Made by a program: the position numbers and the translations under genes. DNA of 64,000 nt from Solen grandis (taxonomy: Eukaryota; Mollusca; Bivalvia; Adapedonta; Solenidae): contig CM037783.1 in NCBI GenBank assembly GCA_021229015.1, positions 28,218,605 to 28,282,604 of the forward strand. Reading direction: 5' to 3'. The notes under the pieces were generated by a model. It was not told the origin of the DNA, did not search any database, and saw nothing but the letters and a program-made list of their open reading frames with translations. This document shows, piece by piece, positions 10,109-22,010 of this stretch (position 1 is the stretch's first letter; the number at the start of each line of letters is the position of its first letter).

Positions 10109-13100
10109 TTGCAAAATAATTTTCTAAACAAAAATGATTTAAAGGCAATACAAAATAAGACCTATTTACGCATCACTTTCAGGCGTTCAATGTGCATCTA
10201 TTTACAGTCGAAGCTTATAGATGAAGCTGATAGAATCATTGGAGTGTTTACGCTATCCAACTCTAATCAACAATTGACAAGTTTGAAAAAAAATGTCAAA
10301 ATCATTCATGCGTATATGCAAGCTTTGATACAGTTACCCCACCTCAAAACGACGTTACTAGAATTCGGGAATTTTACGACAGAATGGAAAGATAAATCAG
10401 GGGTCTCGAATCACTCGGTCAAAATGAAGTAGCCTACATAAGTCTGCTCGTGCCGATCAATTTTGCACCAGGTGAGATCCGTAAGTATTTAGCGCGAGGA
10501 AAAAGGGATGGTAACTCGGTTCTTTCAGGGTTATGTCAAACCATACTACAAGAGATCCGAGTCTTGGAGACGGGGAGCCAGTCAAACACACCATTAGAAA
10601 GTATGTACCAACCAAAAGTTTATTTCTGACAATCGTAAAGAAGCAAAATCATTCAAGTGCCCGACATGCTTCCCAGAACTCTGCTTAGCCAAACAGTGAA
10701 AAAAAAAGAAAATATCATGCGAAGATTTAGCCCAACTGCACTTATCAAACAAAGTTACTAATTACACTATAGTGAACCAAAACGAATTGTGCCACAATTG
10801 CTTAGGAAAGCATATAGTTTTAAAGTGTGGGTCAAACCGTCGGTGTACACATTGATCGAGAAAACACCATTCTCGTATTTGCAGCAACCAGCAGTCAGCA
10901 GATGAAACTGCAACATCATTACAATCTACACCATTGGTTTCAATGCTATAGGAAAAAGATCCCATGCTTTATGTGTTAACAAAACCAAGGCCGCACGTCC
11001 TCTTGAAAACTACCGTAGCACCGGTAAGTTCACAAACAGTATGTTTGATGAAGGTGCACAGGGATCGTTTGCATCAGATAAGCTTCCCTAAAGACTGAAT
11101 CTTGTCCGAACTGGTACAGATGTTGTGAACTTAGCAATTTTCGGTAATAATTCCAGGGAGGCCCGACACTTGGAAACGCTAACGTGTACGTTGTTGCACA
11201 AACTAGAGCGAAAATAACCGTGGAAGTGATGATTGTGCCATTGATAGCTATATCACTCAGTAGAGAATATAACAGATCAGCCAACGATATGCCCAATTTG
11301 TGGGGGTTAAAAAGGCCCATTGACGATGAAACATTCGAGTCTTCATTGCTGATAGGTGCTGACTTTTACTGGTAATTTGTACAAGACAGAGTAGTGAGAG
11401 GAAATGGTCCAACAGCTTTGCAATCCAAACTGGAATATTTGTTAGGTCCATTGTCAAACAACACGTACCGTCAATAGAACCATGTGAAGATGATTGTAAC
11501 CACGAACATACGGAGCAACCGTAATCTTAAGAGATTCTGGAGCTTTGCGAGTCCTGGCATATCGGACCAGAATGAATGTGTCATGAAATCCATAGGACAC
11601 CTCTAAACATTTCAAAAAGATGCATTTGACAGTAAGGTATTTATCGGACCAGACTGACAAAAATACAAAACAACCAAGATGAATGCGGCCAATATTGAGA
11701 AAATGGTATATCGACCAGACTGACTGTGTCAAAAAATCCATAAGAGACCTTCAACATATGAAGATGAATGCATTCAGTTTGAAAATGGAAAGTACATCGA
11801 AAAATTACCATGGAACAGTTTTCACGCTATGCTACCTAGCAATAACTATGCCACGAAGAAAGGACTGAAAGCACCACATGATGTCAAGAAACTGAAATTC
11901 CGATGAAGTACGGCAAAACAATTAGAGAACAGAAGACGCGAGTCTTCATCAAGAAAGTGCCAGATCCTACCGCAGTTGAAAACAACACCCTGGTGAAATA
12001 CATACCTCTTCACGCTGTGTGCAAGGATATCGCTACAACACATGTCCGCATCGTCTATGACTGTAGTTGTCGTTAATCACAGCAAAGGTCGAGTTTGAAT
12101 GATTGTCTTCAGTCAACGCCACCAGAAATCAACTATTTGATATAATTGCTTATGCGCTTCTGTTTCCATAAAGTTTCAACAGACATAGAAAAGGTTTTTG
12201 TAAAAGTGGGGACTGGATGAACAAGATAGAGATTGTACGCGCTTCTTGTGGCTCAGTGACGCAGCGGATCTCAGTAGCCTGTTAGTGACGTACCGTTTTA
12301 ATGCGGGATTGTTTGCTCACTCTTCATCCTCAGTGCCACGCTACTGAAGCATATCAACAACAACAAGCACCTGCCGTCTGCCGATATCTTTGAACAAAAG
12401 TTGAATGCAAACAATATTTTGTATAACTTTGACCAGGTGTCCAACTTACAACAACACTTCCAGGAGTCGCGTGACATGTTTGCAAGCGCGGGGTTTAATC
12501 TAAGATTATGGGTGTCTATCAGCGATGCTTTGAAAACGGCGTTTTTCACTCCGACACAACCGCTAAAATTCTCGGTTTGAGATGGGATACATATGCAGAC
12601 AATTTGTCATTTACAAAACAAACATATTTCTCCGAAAAATGGGCCAAACGTTTCATTTAGCTAAAATATTCAAGAATCTTTTATCCACTCGGTCAGTTGA
12701 GTTTCGTCACTGTACGCGCCAAACCCATGATTCAAGATCATGACTGGGACCTGCCCCTTTGCCCTTGAAACAAAACATGTATCGATATCCTTGCAGACGA
12801 CTTGTCCACAGCGACAGATCACGCTTCCGAGAACTTATTTCCCTATCTTCGGATCCCACAATTCCGCTGACAGCAAACTATATATTTTGTAGATACTTGT
12901 ACAAAATCATAAGCTGCAGTGTTGTAATTGACCAATGGAGATAACTTTTCACTGGTTAAAGCGAAAAACTGAAGCAGATCACACAGCCCCAACTTGAACG
13001 AATGGAGGCATTATTAGGTGCTAGACTCGGACAGCATGCGAAAAAAAGCCTGATTATTAATAATGTGACATACTGGTCAGAAAGCCAAATCGTTCTACAT

Positions 13101-13862
13101 AAATCTTCAAATTAAAACTGCAGAGATCTGTACCTAACCGTGTTCAAGAAATCCGTGAAATCACTAGTGACAAGAAAAGAAAGACGGTAGACAATTCTGC
13201 AGATCTTTTCACAAGGGGAATAAACACGACGCAACTTAATGATTCTCAGTTTTGGTTGAACGTCCAAAGTGGTTGGCAGCAGAATCTCAGTGGTCAGTAT
13301 GGAATGTCACAACACCAGTGAACAGACTACATGCAGAGGAGAGTAGAGAACACGCAACTGATTCCGCTTCTAGTACACCTACTTCCGGGTTAAACACTTC
13401 TAGTACTAAGCCTCAACAGTACGCGTCAAGTATTTTACATATCATGGACAGATTTGGGACATACAAGAAGCTAATATGGATTATAGCATTTGTGCAAATG
13501 CACAAATACACAATGATGTAACGCCACGATCCCGGTGGAGACTAGCAAAAAATCGAATGGGAAAGAAGTGTCTCAAACAGATCTATAGCAATACTCTACC
13601 AGCTGAAAGTATTCGAGAAACAGTGATAACTTGTAACACTGATCGCGTGTGTTTTATGGACTTAAAGAAAATATACGTATTAGGTATCATTAGCATTTCG
13701 ACAGTTCATCATCATAATTATTTTAGAGTGACACACGTAATTATAAAAGAATAAATTGATTTCAATGCTCAATGCGACCATTTGATTAATTTTCATGAAT
13801 GTATTATGTTTCAGGGATCAAAGTTAAACATATGCGATGGACACTTTTGGCCGCCCCAAAAA
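10109..13862 (+). pseudogene. BEL/Pao LTR retrotransposon gag-pol relic
   Basis: Translating across frames gives BEL/Pao-type pieces in order. The gag N-terminus at 10109-10432 has EADRIIGVFTLSNSNQQLTS and LLEFGNFTTE. A later gag piece near 10445-10590 has ISLLVPI and ILQEIRVLETGSQ. The pol protease-to-RT region follows, with RIVYDCSCR at 12047-12076. The RT palm is near 12175-12430, where STDIEK is followed after a frame change by DCTRFLWLSDAADLSS. The RNase H-like part has NNVTYWSESQIVLH and ADLFTRGINTTQLNDSQFWL near 13060-13260. The C-terminal DUF5641-like part has PRSRWRLAK near 13522. The usual Y-V-D-D/N active site reads N-A-N-N here, and the integrase core between the last two parts is missing. 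Many frameshifts and stops make it inactive. Its first part also lies in duplication copy B. Confidence 0.85.
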
Positions 13863-14100
13863 TGTCGAGAACACCATTGACGCTGCGTTATTGTGCTTGA
13901 CGTTCACGGAAGCTTTTGCACCATGACGTCACTGTCTCAATGGAGTATCAATTTGCATTGTATACGAACGAACTAACGAACAGGGATATCGACAAGTAAC
14001 AAACTAGAGCCTTCTTAGCCACAATATGAGCGGACATGAAATGAACCCTGTTGCAAAATTAGGTGTCACTTATTTACATTCTACTGGGTATACCTGTTAT
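13863..14100 (+). mobile_element. Candidate start of BEL/Pao 3' LTR
   Basis: Directly after the BEL coding relic a purine-poor CTTTTGGCCGCCCC stretch (13843-13857) and a short A run precede TGTCGAGAAC at 13863. The GGCCGCCCC-TGTCGAGAAC arrangement is what I expect at the polypurine-side junction of mollusc BEL elements. The following ~240 bp contain GACGTTCACGGAAGC and a CATGACGTCACTG palindrome. No matching 5' LTR is visible, so the 3' limit is only a guess. Confidence 0.4.
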
Positions 14101-14440
14101 GACTGATATTGGATTAAGCCTTTATTTTAATAATTATCAAACATAACCTATACATTAAGCAATAAATCAAACACTGCATTTATCGAATTGCGGGGAAAAA
14201 TATATATACGTTCGCAGAAAAAAATATAAAAAGAAAAAATAGGTTTTGTACGAACAATACTGCAATACTAAATAAGACATATTTATGTGGCGTATATATA
14301 AAATATATATATCACCACATATATTGGTTTGATATTTGCGCCACGATATTTGTTGTTAATTATGAATTGTATAATTATTAAACTAACTACATGTATATGT
14401 TTTGGATAATTTTAATGCTCCGCTTACTGAGAATTTAAAT

Positions 14441-14445
14441 GCAAT

Positions 14446-14500
<55 letters not shown>

Positions 14501-14501
14501 T
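14441..14501. repeat. (ATTT)n tetranucleotide microsatellite
   Basis: About 15 perfect ATTT units. The 62-codon frame through it is an artefact that repeats Leu-Phe-Ile-Tyr. Confidence 0.95.
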
Positions 14502-14504
14502 CGT

Positions 14505-15834
14505 TTATTGTATATACTGCCGCCATCCTATGTTACGACATGGATCTTATGACCTTCTGGTTTGCTTCAAATAGAATTTTGAAAACTTAACAAATGCGTT
14601 AGAATTTCACAAACAAAATCATAGACTTTCTTCAAAATCATGCAAAAAGAAGCTGATCTGAAATCGACGATTATAGCATACACGAATATTTGTACCCGGT
14701 TCGCATACATTGATCAGTGAATATCCGATTTCTCGGATACTAGTGAAAGCCCTATTATGAAATGTATTGATTTTTTACCAAAACGTTGGCTAAAAAAATA
14801 AATTATATAGAAACAAGACTCAACATGAATAAAACAAATTATATTTTGTTCTCTTTATAAATACTTACTTTTAGCTAAAATGTGTATTTTTCAACAATGT
14901 CTACGAACATACTGATTTTTTAAACGCATTCTCTCTGTAACATATATTGGAGGTAAAATAATGAAACCTGATTCAAAGTTTGCTGCATTTAATTGTTAAA
15001 TAAATAATGACCGAAGTATTTTCCTGTCTATTGCAATAGATGTCTGCATGTCCTGAAGCTGGTCCATAGGAAAATCTTTGTTAAATATAGGGCATGTTCT
15101 ATTGTTTGTTGGATCTCTGAAAAAACAAAATATGTGAAAGTTACCTGAGAACAAACGATGCTTAAAGACAAAAAATTTAAAAATTTTTTAAATTTTTAAA
15201 AAAAAACCTTTTTCCCCCTCAAAAAAAAAGAAATTTTATGTACGCAATCTGTACTTACTCATAAAGTGTAAAATTTATCAAACCTAAATTAATAATATTT
15301 AATTTAGTTTTCATATTTTTTATTTATTTAGTTTGTATTTAAAATATTTCATGTGATCATGTGTCTTAAAAACAGAAACGTTTTGTGGATTTTCGTAAAA
15401 AAATTGTAAACAAGAGCCAGTCAGAAAAGTCATCATGCTCGATACTTTGACAAGTAGAAAGTAACATTCCTGAAAGCTGAAGGATAGAGAAATCAAGTTT
15501 GGTAAAGATGAGTTGTAATATGTTTGAGCTGGAGAGCAGACAGTTTAACTGGGTCTTTGAGTAAATGTTATCTAGGAACTTAAATCCAAAGCAACACAAA
15601 TACTCTTCAGAAGTAATTTCACTGTATTCGAATGTATAAGCTAAAAGAAACCTAAATAACTGTCAAACACAAAGCCAATACAAACGTACTATACATATGA
15701 ATGATAAATTATAATGAAAGTCATGATTAAATTACATTGAGTCAAGATCAATAACAATGAATGAGATGTTTATTTTTCAGGATAGCTACTGGTACTCTGA
15801 AATAAATTCTAAACAATTTCAACAATGCTTTTAT
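14505..15834. other. Gene-free AT-rich stretch
   Basis: No coding, RNA or element signature seen. It contains a low-complexity A/T palindromic patch at about 15170-15235. Just upstream, 14283-14325 has an imperfect hairpin with TATGTGG and CCACATA arms around a TATATA loop. Confidence 0.6.
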
Positions 15835-16770
15835 CAAGAGCGGTCTGTAAGACAGCGCACTGAACAATTCTTTTGCCACTGAAGTTAAAGATTACTGGAT
15901 TAAATCAACAACCATAGCTGCTAACAAAGACATAGTAATAATATTAAATTACAAGCGTAACTTTTACCTGTTCCTTGTACGGGGGACCCCTCCAATGTTG
16001 GAGGGCAAGGGAAGATATTACTGAGCATAACTTCTACCAAGTCAAAAAAGACCCGTGATTTGCATTAAAATAAACTAAAATTTAATTTTATTGCTTAATT
16101 CAGTAGATCGGAGTGTAAGGAAGATATTTTAAAAGTTTAACTGTATCTAATACACTACATGCAATGGTTCTAAGATACAGCTTTGATAGTACCTGCATGC
16201 AAAAACACAAAAAACACAATTGGAAATTTCTAAGTCAAAAAGTCACTTATTTGCATAAAATTCGGTCATTTAACTTAATTTATGATTACAGAGATATAGA
16301 CCTGCTAGTATGTTGCATACAAAAATTGAAAAAAAAATTCTATGTCTAAAAAGGGGACATAATTTGTAACAAGGGCTGTCCTTAAAACAGCATGCTCGAC
16401 TATTCTATCGCTTTTCAATAACATATAATTTTTGCAATTTAAGGCAAAACATTAATCTCTGTATTATCATAATGAACCCAAGAGCAATAGTAATGTTTTA
16501 CAATATATCAAAGGGTTCATAAAAAACGACTAATCGAGTCGGAAAAGAGGAATAATTATGTCAAAATCCAAGGCAGAGTTATGTATTCTTGCCATGTACA
16601 AACAGATGTGATATTCATAAACAGGTATTCAAAGTTTTAAAGCAATATTTCAAAAGGTTTAGTCAAAAATAAGGTGGTTGGAAGACCTTAACCGAGATTC
16701 TAAATAAAAAGGGGGCATAACTATGTTAAAATTCATGACAGGGTTATGTACCCTTGCCTGACCCCCAATA
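15835..16770 (+). repeat. Mollusc-style module repeat with hairpin head (two heads, several ~160-bp modules)
   Basis: A head containing a short hairpin occurs at 15835-15860 (CAAGAGCGGTCTGTAAGACAGC) and again at 16370-16397 (AAGGGCTGTCCTTAAAACAGC then CTCGACTATTC). Each head is followed by diverged modules. These contain CTAAGTCAAAAAG, a GGGGACATAATTTG- or TTTGCATAAAATTC-like word and then a GCATGCAAAA-like word. A module end (GGGGACATAATTTG, 16354-16367) joins directly to the second head. Later modules at ~16540 and ~16710 carry AATTATGTCAAAATCCA and GGGGGCATAACTATG. The same head-plus-module design recurs at 43.47-44.5 kb, so this is a dispersed family. No coding sequence is present. Confidence 0.65.
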
Positions 16771-16944
16771 CAGGTATGAATTTTCCTATGGGAATTATGA
16801 TTGACATCCGTTGAAAGAAATTGTAGATTATTACAATTAATTAACACATCTTTAACATTTTTCTATTGAAAAAGGGCCATAAAGCAAAGATATTTGGAAG
16901 AGGTATGTCAATCTGAAACTAAATCAGCCAACACGCACCCCATC

Positions 16945-16977
<33 letters not shown>

Positions 16978-18261
16978 AAAATAAGATTGTCAAACTAACT
17001 AAGAAAAGGTCATGACTTTTAGGGTACATTCTCCTGCATGACATTTTTTTCCATATCCTTTTGCCTTCCCTTCAATAAAATATGTATGTCAGGTTCATCT
17101 AGAGACAATTTTTGGTGGATTGACCTTGTGTAACATAACGCATGTCCCGAGTTACTCGAGTTGCACATAAACTTGACAGTGTATCTATCAGGAGGCAAAG
17201 GGATAAGTTTCAAATCACATCTGCGTTTGGACATTTTTAGCGTTCAAAGCCCACTATATCTTATAGCTTGTTATATGTTGCTTCCAGGTGTTTTCTGAAG
17301 TATTCTGAATTATCGTTTCTTTCAAATTTTCTTTTCTTTTCCCCCAGAACTGCTTTAATGTCCCTTTCTTCCCTGGTTGGAGCAAAGGTCTTAAATAAAA
17401 AAAGGTTTATATTTAACTATTTCTAAATTATGTTTCTATGGTACTTGTTGATTGTAGGGTTTTGGAAAATCGGAAGTTTTAATCAGTCTGAACCTGACCA
17501 GATATCTTCATATATTTATTCAGCTTATTGCATAATTGTGATATTCAAATAAGTGATTATGCATTTAAATGCACTAAGTTTTAAGTTTCAGATTAAGAAT
17601 ATACTGTAAGAATGATATGATAATAAAACTGGCAAAAATAATAGCTTTTCCAGTTGTATTTGTTTTTATGATTAAATATCATTACATTATATATTATGGA
17701 TGCTTTTCCCCCTTTTTTTCTACAAATTTAACCTTTTAAAATGAAGAACTGCATGTAAATATACCAAGTTTACCTGAGGAAACTTAAATTCTATAGCAAA
17801 GTAAATTAACCATAAGAAGTGTAACTAGAAAGAACGTGATTAATTAATTAATCTATGTTTAACTAACATCTCCAGTTTCAGATGATTGTGTTTAACATTT
17901 ATGAGCCCACCAAAATCATTGTAAAATAATATATGGAGACCAGTACACAGTAAATGATAAAGGCAGGTGACCTTGCTTCACATTAAAGCACTCGTACTTT
18001 GAAAGCGTATGGGATGCCTACTTTTCCAGTTATAACGCAAAATATCTGAACACCTGACACATGCGTTATTTCTCCAAAACATATCCAGACCTGTACATAT
18101 TGTACTGACCAGGAGTGGCAATGTTGTTAGACGAGGGCGATAAGTTAGCATATGTTTAGTGTAGATCTTAGGTGACATTGATCCCACCAACATGCTGTTT
18201 TTGGTACTGTTTGTCACGCCTATATCCGTAAGGGATAGCGACAACCCGAAAGTAGAACGAT
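16771..18261. other. Gene-free stretch
   Basis: AT-rich, with a poly-A tract at 16945-16980 and scattered stops. The frames at 17019-17234 and 17978-18385 (minus) resemble nothing known; the latter is mostly Cys/Phe from the adjacent low-complexity tract. Confidence 0.55.
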
Positions 18262-18332
18262 AAGCCCCCCCCCCCAAAAAAAAACAACAACAAAAAAAAC
18301 AACAACAACAAAAACAACAACAAAAAAAACAC
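18262..18332. repeat. Poly-C plus (CAA)n/A-rich low-complexity tract
   Basis: A run of C followed by A-rich (CAACAA)n sequence. On the opposite strand it produces artefactual Cys/Phe/Val-rich open frames. Confidence 0.9.
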
Positions 18333-19249
18333 CGGGTATCGGTACACAAATGTTGACTGGGTGGCATATATTTTGAGACCAACATGAAGGTTTTATATTT
18401 CTCTTCATCTCCTCATATAATCTGCACCAGATATGTGGTGTAAACACCCGACGTCGTTTGTTCAATGTCAGAATTTCCGTCGGTGATCAGGTGTTTAGAC
18501 AATTTTGTACAATATGCTTATAGACCTTAAGTCTAGACTTCGTCCATGTTGAGTGTAGATCTCTGTGTTGGTAGATATTGAGTATCTATGTGTTGTCGGT
18601 TGTTGGTGATGAGCGTCTAGACTGTAGGTTTATAAACTTAAGTAAAGCGCTTAGCTTAACGTAACTCTAAATGACGAGATTTTTTAGCGTTATTATTATT
18701 TAATTCAAATTATTTGAATGATTAACAACTGACGAGAAATTACGGTTAAATGCGATCTTCATTGCATGAACATGTATCAAGAATAAGTAAATCTCATAAA
18801 TAATTATATAAAGTGCTAGTGCGTCAGACGTGACCAGTTGCTTGCTCTTATGTTAGATCTACTCAGAAATGTTTTGTTTCCTAAATAAGAATGCGATTTA
18901 AAGTAAATTTGTTTTAAATAAACAAATTCTGCCTGTAATTTGTATTTTACCCATTTCTAAACGTTAGTTCTAAAACCTTTTGGAATTCGAAAGCAGCCGG
19001 GCAGATTTTCAGAAGACAGAAAGTTCATTTTAAGTAAAGTTCTGCCAATTTCAAATGTCTCGGGTGGAAAAGTTGCAACTGTTACAGATGCTGACACGCT
19101 CTTACTTTTATACTGATTGGATGCTGGCGAAGCTGCTGGCTTGCTTTCAGCCAATCAGAAGGGCCCTTTTGAATCCAGCAATGCCGGAAGCTTCAAGTGT
19201 GTACTTTTTTTAGACTGACTTGACATGACTATTTTAGTTTACCGTCGCT
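18333..19249. other. Gene-free stretch with one unassigned 65-codon frame
   Basis: Nothing recognisable. A minus-strand frame at 18957-19154 (Ser/Ala/Pro-rich N-terminal part) has no known motif. The CCAATC/GATTGG words at ~19116 and ~19151 are CCAAT-box-like but could be chance. TCTAGAC words at ~18532 and ~18622 form no convincing structure. Confidence 0.45.
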
Positions 19250-19450
19250 TCGACAGCATTTCAGTCATATAGCGACGTCTAGCTGATTACAGGTGGAGGA
19301 AGACCCCAAATGCACGGAGGCATCCGGGTAGAACCACCGACCTACCGCAAGCCAGCTTGAAGGCTTCCTCACATGAAAATCCGAATGACCCCTGCCGGGA
19401 TTCGAACCCACGCGGTGAAGGGCTGAGTGAGTGATAAAGTCAACCACTTT
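19250..19450 (-). mobile_element. tRNA-derived SINE (GGTTCGAATCCCGG family), minus strand
   Basis: On the minus strand a T-arm with GGGTTCGAATCCCGG (19398-19412) is followed by TTTTCATGTGAGGAAGCCTT, GGCTTGCGGTAGGTCGGTGG and CTTCCTCCACCTGTAATC-type sequence. This is closely the same body as the plus-strand SINE at 31487-31745 and the decayed one at 50843-51005. The 5' tRNA half is poorly preserved here. tRNA-derived SINEs are transcribed by Pol III from internal promoters. Confidence 0.85.
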
Positions 19451-20389
19451 TGTTAGTGCCAGCATTCATGTAATCTTACAATAATTTCATGAAATCAAAT
19501 AAACATAATTTTGTAGGTAACGAGCCATATATCTTATTACATGAGTCAAAGCAAAAGCCCATAGAATATCTTTTCATTAGACATTTAGAAATATAACTTT
19601 AAACTACCCTTGAGTTCAGCCAGTCTTCCACCAAATTAGATAATAAATTGTGCTGGACAGGATCAACAATATCAAATATATATCTCTGTAACAAAGTAAA
19701 TAACATATATCTACATTTAACTTAGACATAAGTTATCCATATATAACCTTTACAATAAGTATTTACTCTTAAGAAAGCAAAAATACAAAATTCTGAAATG
19801 AGTGCGCTATAACCACAAGTTGCAAATGGCGGCTGCTGTCAGAATGAAAGAAGTGCACCAGCAAATGCTGCCGATTAAAATCATGGCTTTTTATTACAAC
19901 ATATAAATGAAACATTAAGCTTTTTTATATTAAAACATATTTTATTGTCAAAATGTTTACACGTACACACATATCATCAACATGGTTATAAATATACAAA
20001 TGACAAATGGGTTTAGCCACAAGTTCTCTCAACCTAGGTTAAGGCCATTCCCAAACAACATGAATATATTTGCAAAGAGGCTGGTCATAATTAATGTCAA
20101 ATAAATATGTCATGAAAAATATGAAAATTTCTGCATTAAATCAAAATGAAAATATAATATTTATATAATTGAGCTATACATTATTTTATGTTTATATATG
20201 CTATAAAGTGAAAAGCTAATTTTAAAAAAGGAAGAGAGAGAGAAATAATAAACAAATACATCAGAAACAATAGACATATGTTGGTAACCGGGATAAACGT
20301 TGGTTATTTAGGTTTTTAATAATAAAACTGTAATAACATTTACGAATAATCAAGTAGAAAAACGTTTTTTTTTTCTCTATAAAGGACTG
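19451..20389. other. Gene-free AT-rich stretch
   Basis: No coding or element signature recognised; a few A-rich tracts and a short GAGAGAGAGA run near 20232. Confidence 0.6.
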
Positions 20390-22010
20390 GACACATAAGA
20401 AAATAAAACTTATTATCTTCTAAAGTTAAAGATTCAATACCATAAAGTAGTTTTGAAACACTAAGTGGATGAAATCGTAGTGTTTTTCGAAAGAAAGTGA
20501 TTCTACTATTGTCTTATAACTTGCATCTGAAAAAGTAATAGTCTGTAGATTAATTTTCATCACCACACAAACACATAGGGTCATCTGTTATATGATTTTG
20601 AAATAAGTCATGTTTAAGTTCACTACAGTTGTTTCTCAATCTTGTATGGATAACCGAAAGTCTACGTTTGCCAACAGTATAATATTTAGGAACCTGATGT
20701 GCTGGAAACATTTTATTTATATTTGTTTTAAATGTCAATAAGGATTTNNNNNNNNNNNNNNNNNNNNNNNNNNNNNNNNNNNNNNNNNNNNNNNNNNNNN
20801 NNNNNNNNNNNNNNNNNNNNNNNNNNNNNNNNNNNNNNNNNNNNNNNAATAGTAGAAGTAGTAGTAGTAGTCAAAGTAGTAATAGTCAAATGAGGTATTA
20901 TTTCACAACCGGGTTTATCTTTGACCAACATTTTAATTAACTTCCAATGTTGCTTTGGATTGTTTGATTGTAAGTCACATAAATTAAAATCGAAATTATC
21001 GAAAAATACATTTTTAGCATGCTTTTTCATAATATTAAAATTGTTTCTTTTATTAAACAATAACCAATCACCGATTTTTCCACTTATTTGTGCAAGTTTC
21101 CTTTGTCTGTTATTCTGATTTCAGAGTAATACCTAGGTTTATCATTTGTTTGAATAGTTACATATCTTGTCCGAATACAAGTTTTTGCAATATTTATTAA
21201 ATTGCTTGTAAATTCTTCTGTAGAATCGTCAATGTCTTTGGATTCAATGAATGACTAGTCAAGGCATTTAATATAATCATGAAGTAGATTAAAATTTGCC
21301 TCCTTTTAATTCCAAATTCTTCGTTTAAAATTTGTCGAAGGTTGAATATCAACTTTTAAAAAAATATATGTACCATAATGATCACTGTAAAATCTATCAG
21401 TTCCGAATATCCCAGCGTACAAACATTGAATATTATTAGTTATGGCTATAGGATCAATTAATGTACTAGTTGTCTCGCAAACTCTGGTAGGTTTTTGACA
21501 CATATTAGACATGTTATTAAGTAGCGTGCTATCTTTGTATTTGTGGGTATTTGTATTTAGTTGATCTTCATTGATGTCACCGACTATTATTATTTTATTA
21601 TATACTCCTAAAGCTTTCTTTTTGCATATGCCAATTCTATTCCAAATTTCTACAGTTGAATTTGGAGATCTATATAAGCTACGAGTAAATAAAAGGTATG
21701 AATTTGAGGGGTGTAAGTTCTACCCATAATGGTTTAGGTAAAATGTTCTCAAGTGTTAAAACTCGGGTTGAGTATAGTTTACTAGAAACATAAGTAAGTA
21801 GAACACCAGCGTACATTGTATTATCTTTGCGATAAACGGAGTCAAATCCAATATTTTAACCATTCATCATGAATTGTTTGAGAAAGTTTAGTTTCTGTAA
21901 AACAAAGCATGTTGTAATCTAAAAAGTTATTTTTAATATAATCATATTTGTTTCGTATGCTCCTTACATTCTGATGAAATATCGAGAATTAGAAATAGTA
22001 TTTACCTGCT
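20390..22010 (-). pseudogene. Non-LTR retrotransposon ORF2 relic, minus strand, split by an assembly gap
   Basis: Reading from high to low coordinates, an AP-endonuclease domain runs from ~22000 to 21300. It has NIGFDSVYRKDN-like sequence, the metal-site region GDINEDQLN near 21555-21581, STLIDPIAITNN, and the terminal SDH near 21385. A pre-RT linker at 20920-21060 includes NPKQHWKLIKMLVKDKPG. A TAG/TAA simple repeat and the 100-N gap come next. The C-terminal region at 20550-20740 has KYYTVGKRRLSVIHTRLRNN and a Cys motif CLCGDEN. The reverse-transcriptase core is absent, lost in the gap or by deletion. Several frameshifts mark it as inactive. It is a different family from the copy at 6675, with a C-terminus more like the fragment at 30097-30300. 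Confidence 0.85.
20748..20847. other. Assembly gap (100 N)
   Basis: Exactly 100 N, a fixed-size scaffold gap. The right flank is a TAG/TAA trinucleotide repeat (20848-20890) that probably stopped the assembly. The true missing length is unknown. Confidence 1.

Larger units (their letters stand above)
1..10288 (+). repeat. Segmental direct duplication, copy A (~10.3 kb, truncated by window start)
   Basis: This stretch is repeated in the same orientation at 54512-64000. Base 1 matches 54512, and 10288 matches 64000 (the last base of the window), so neither outer limit is visible. Similarity is uneven: about 1.2-2.8 kb differs at several percent of bases by eye, while about 3.9-6.4 kb is almost identical. 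Large copy-A-specific segments are the 771-bp MITE (388-1158), ~65 bp at 2710-2770, ~65 bp at 3790-3890 and ~103 bp near 9706-9810. A true duplication, a larger (~54 kb) tandem unit, or an uncollapsed second haplotype joined in assembly would all look like this. Confidence 0.97.

Noticed and set aside
14402..14590. Leu-Phe-Ile-Tyr repeat protein
   Set aside because: Translation of an ATTT microsatellite.
17978..18465. Cys/Phe- and Val/Phe-rich minus-strand frames resembling a secreted or membrane peptide
   Set aside because: The composition comes from the poly-C and (CAA)n tract at 18262-18332; no motif outside it.
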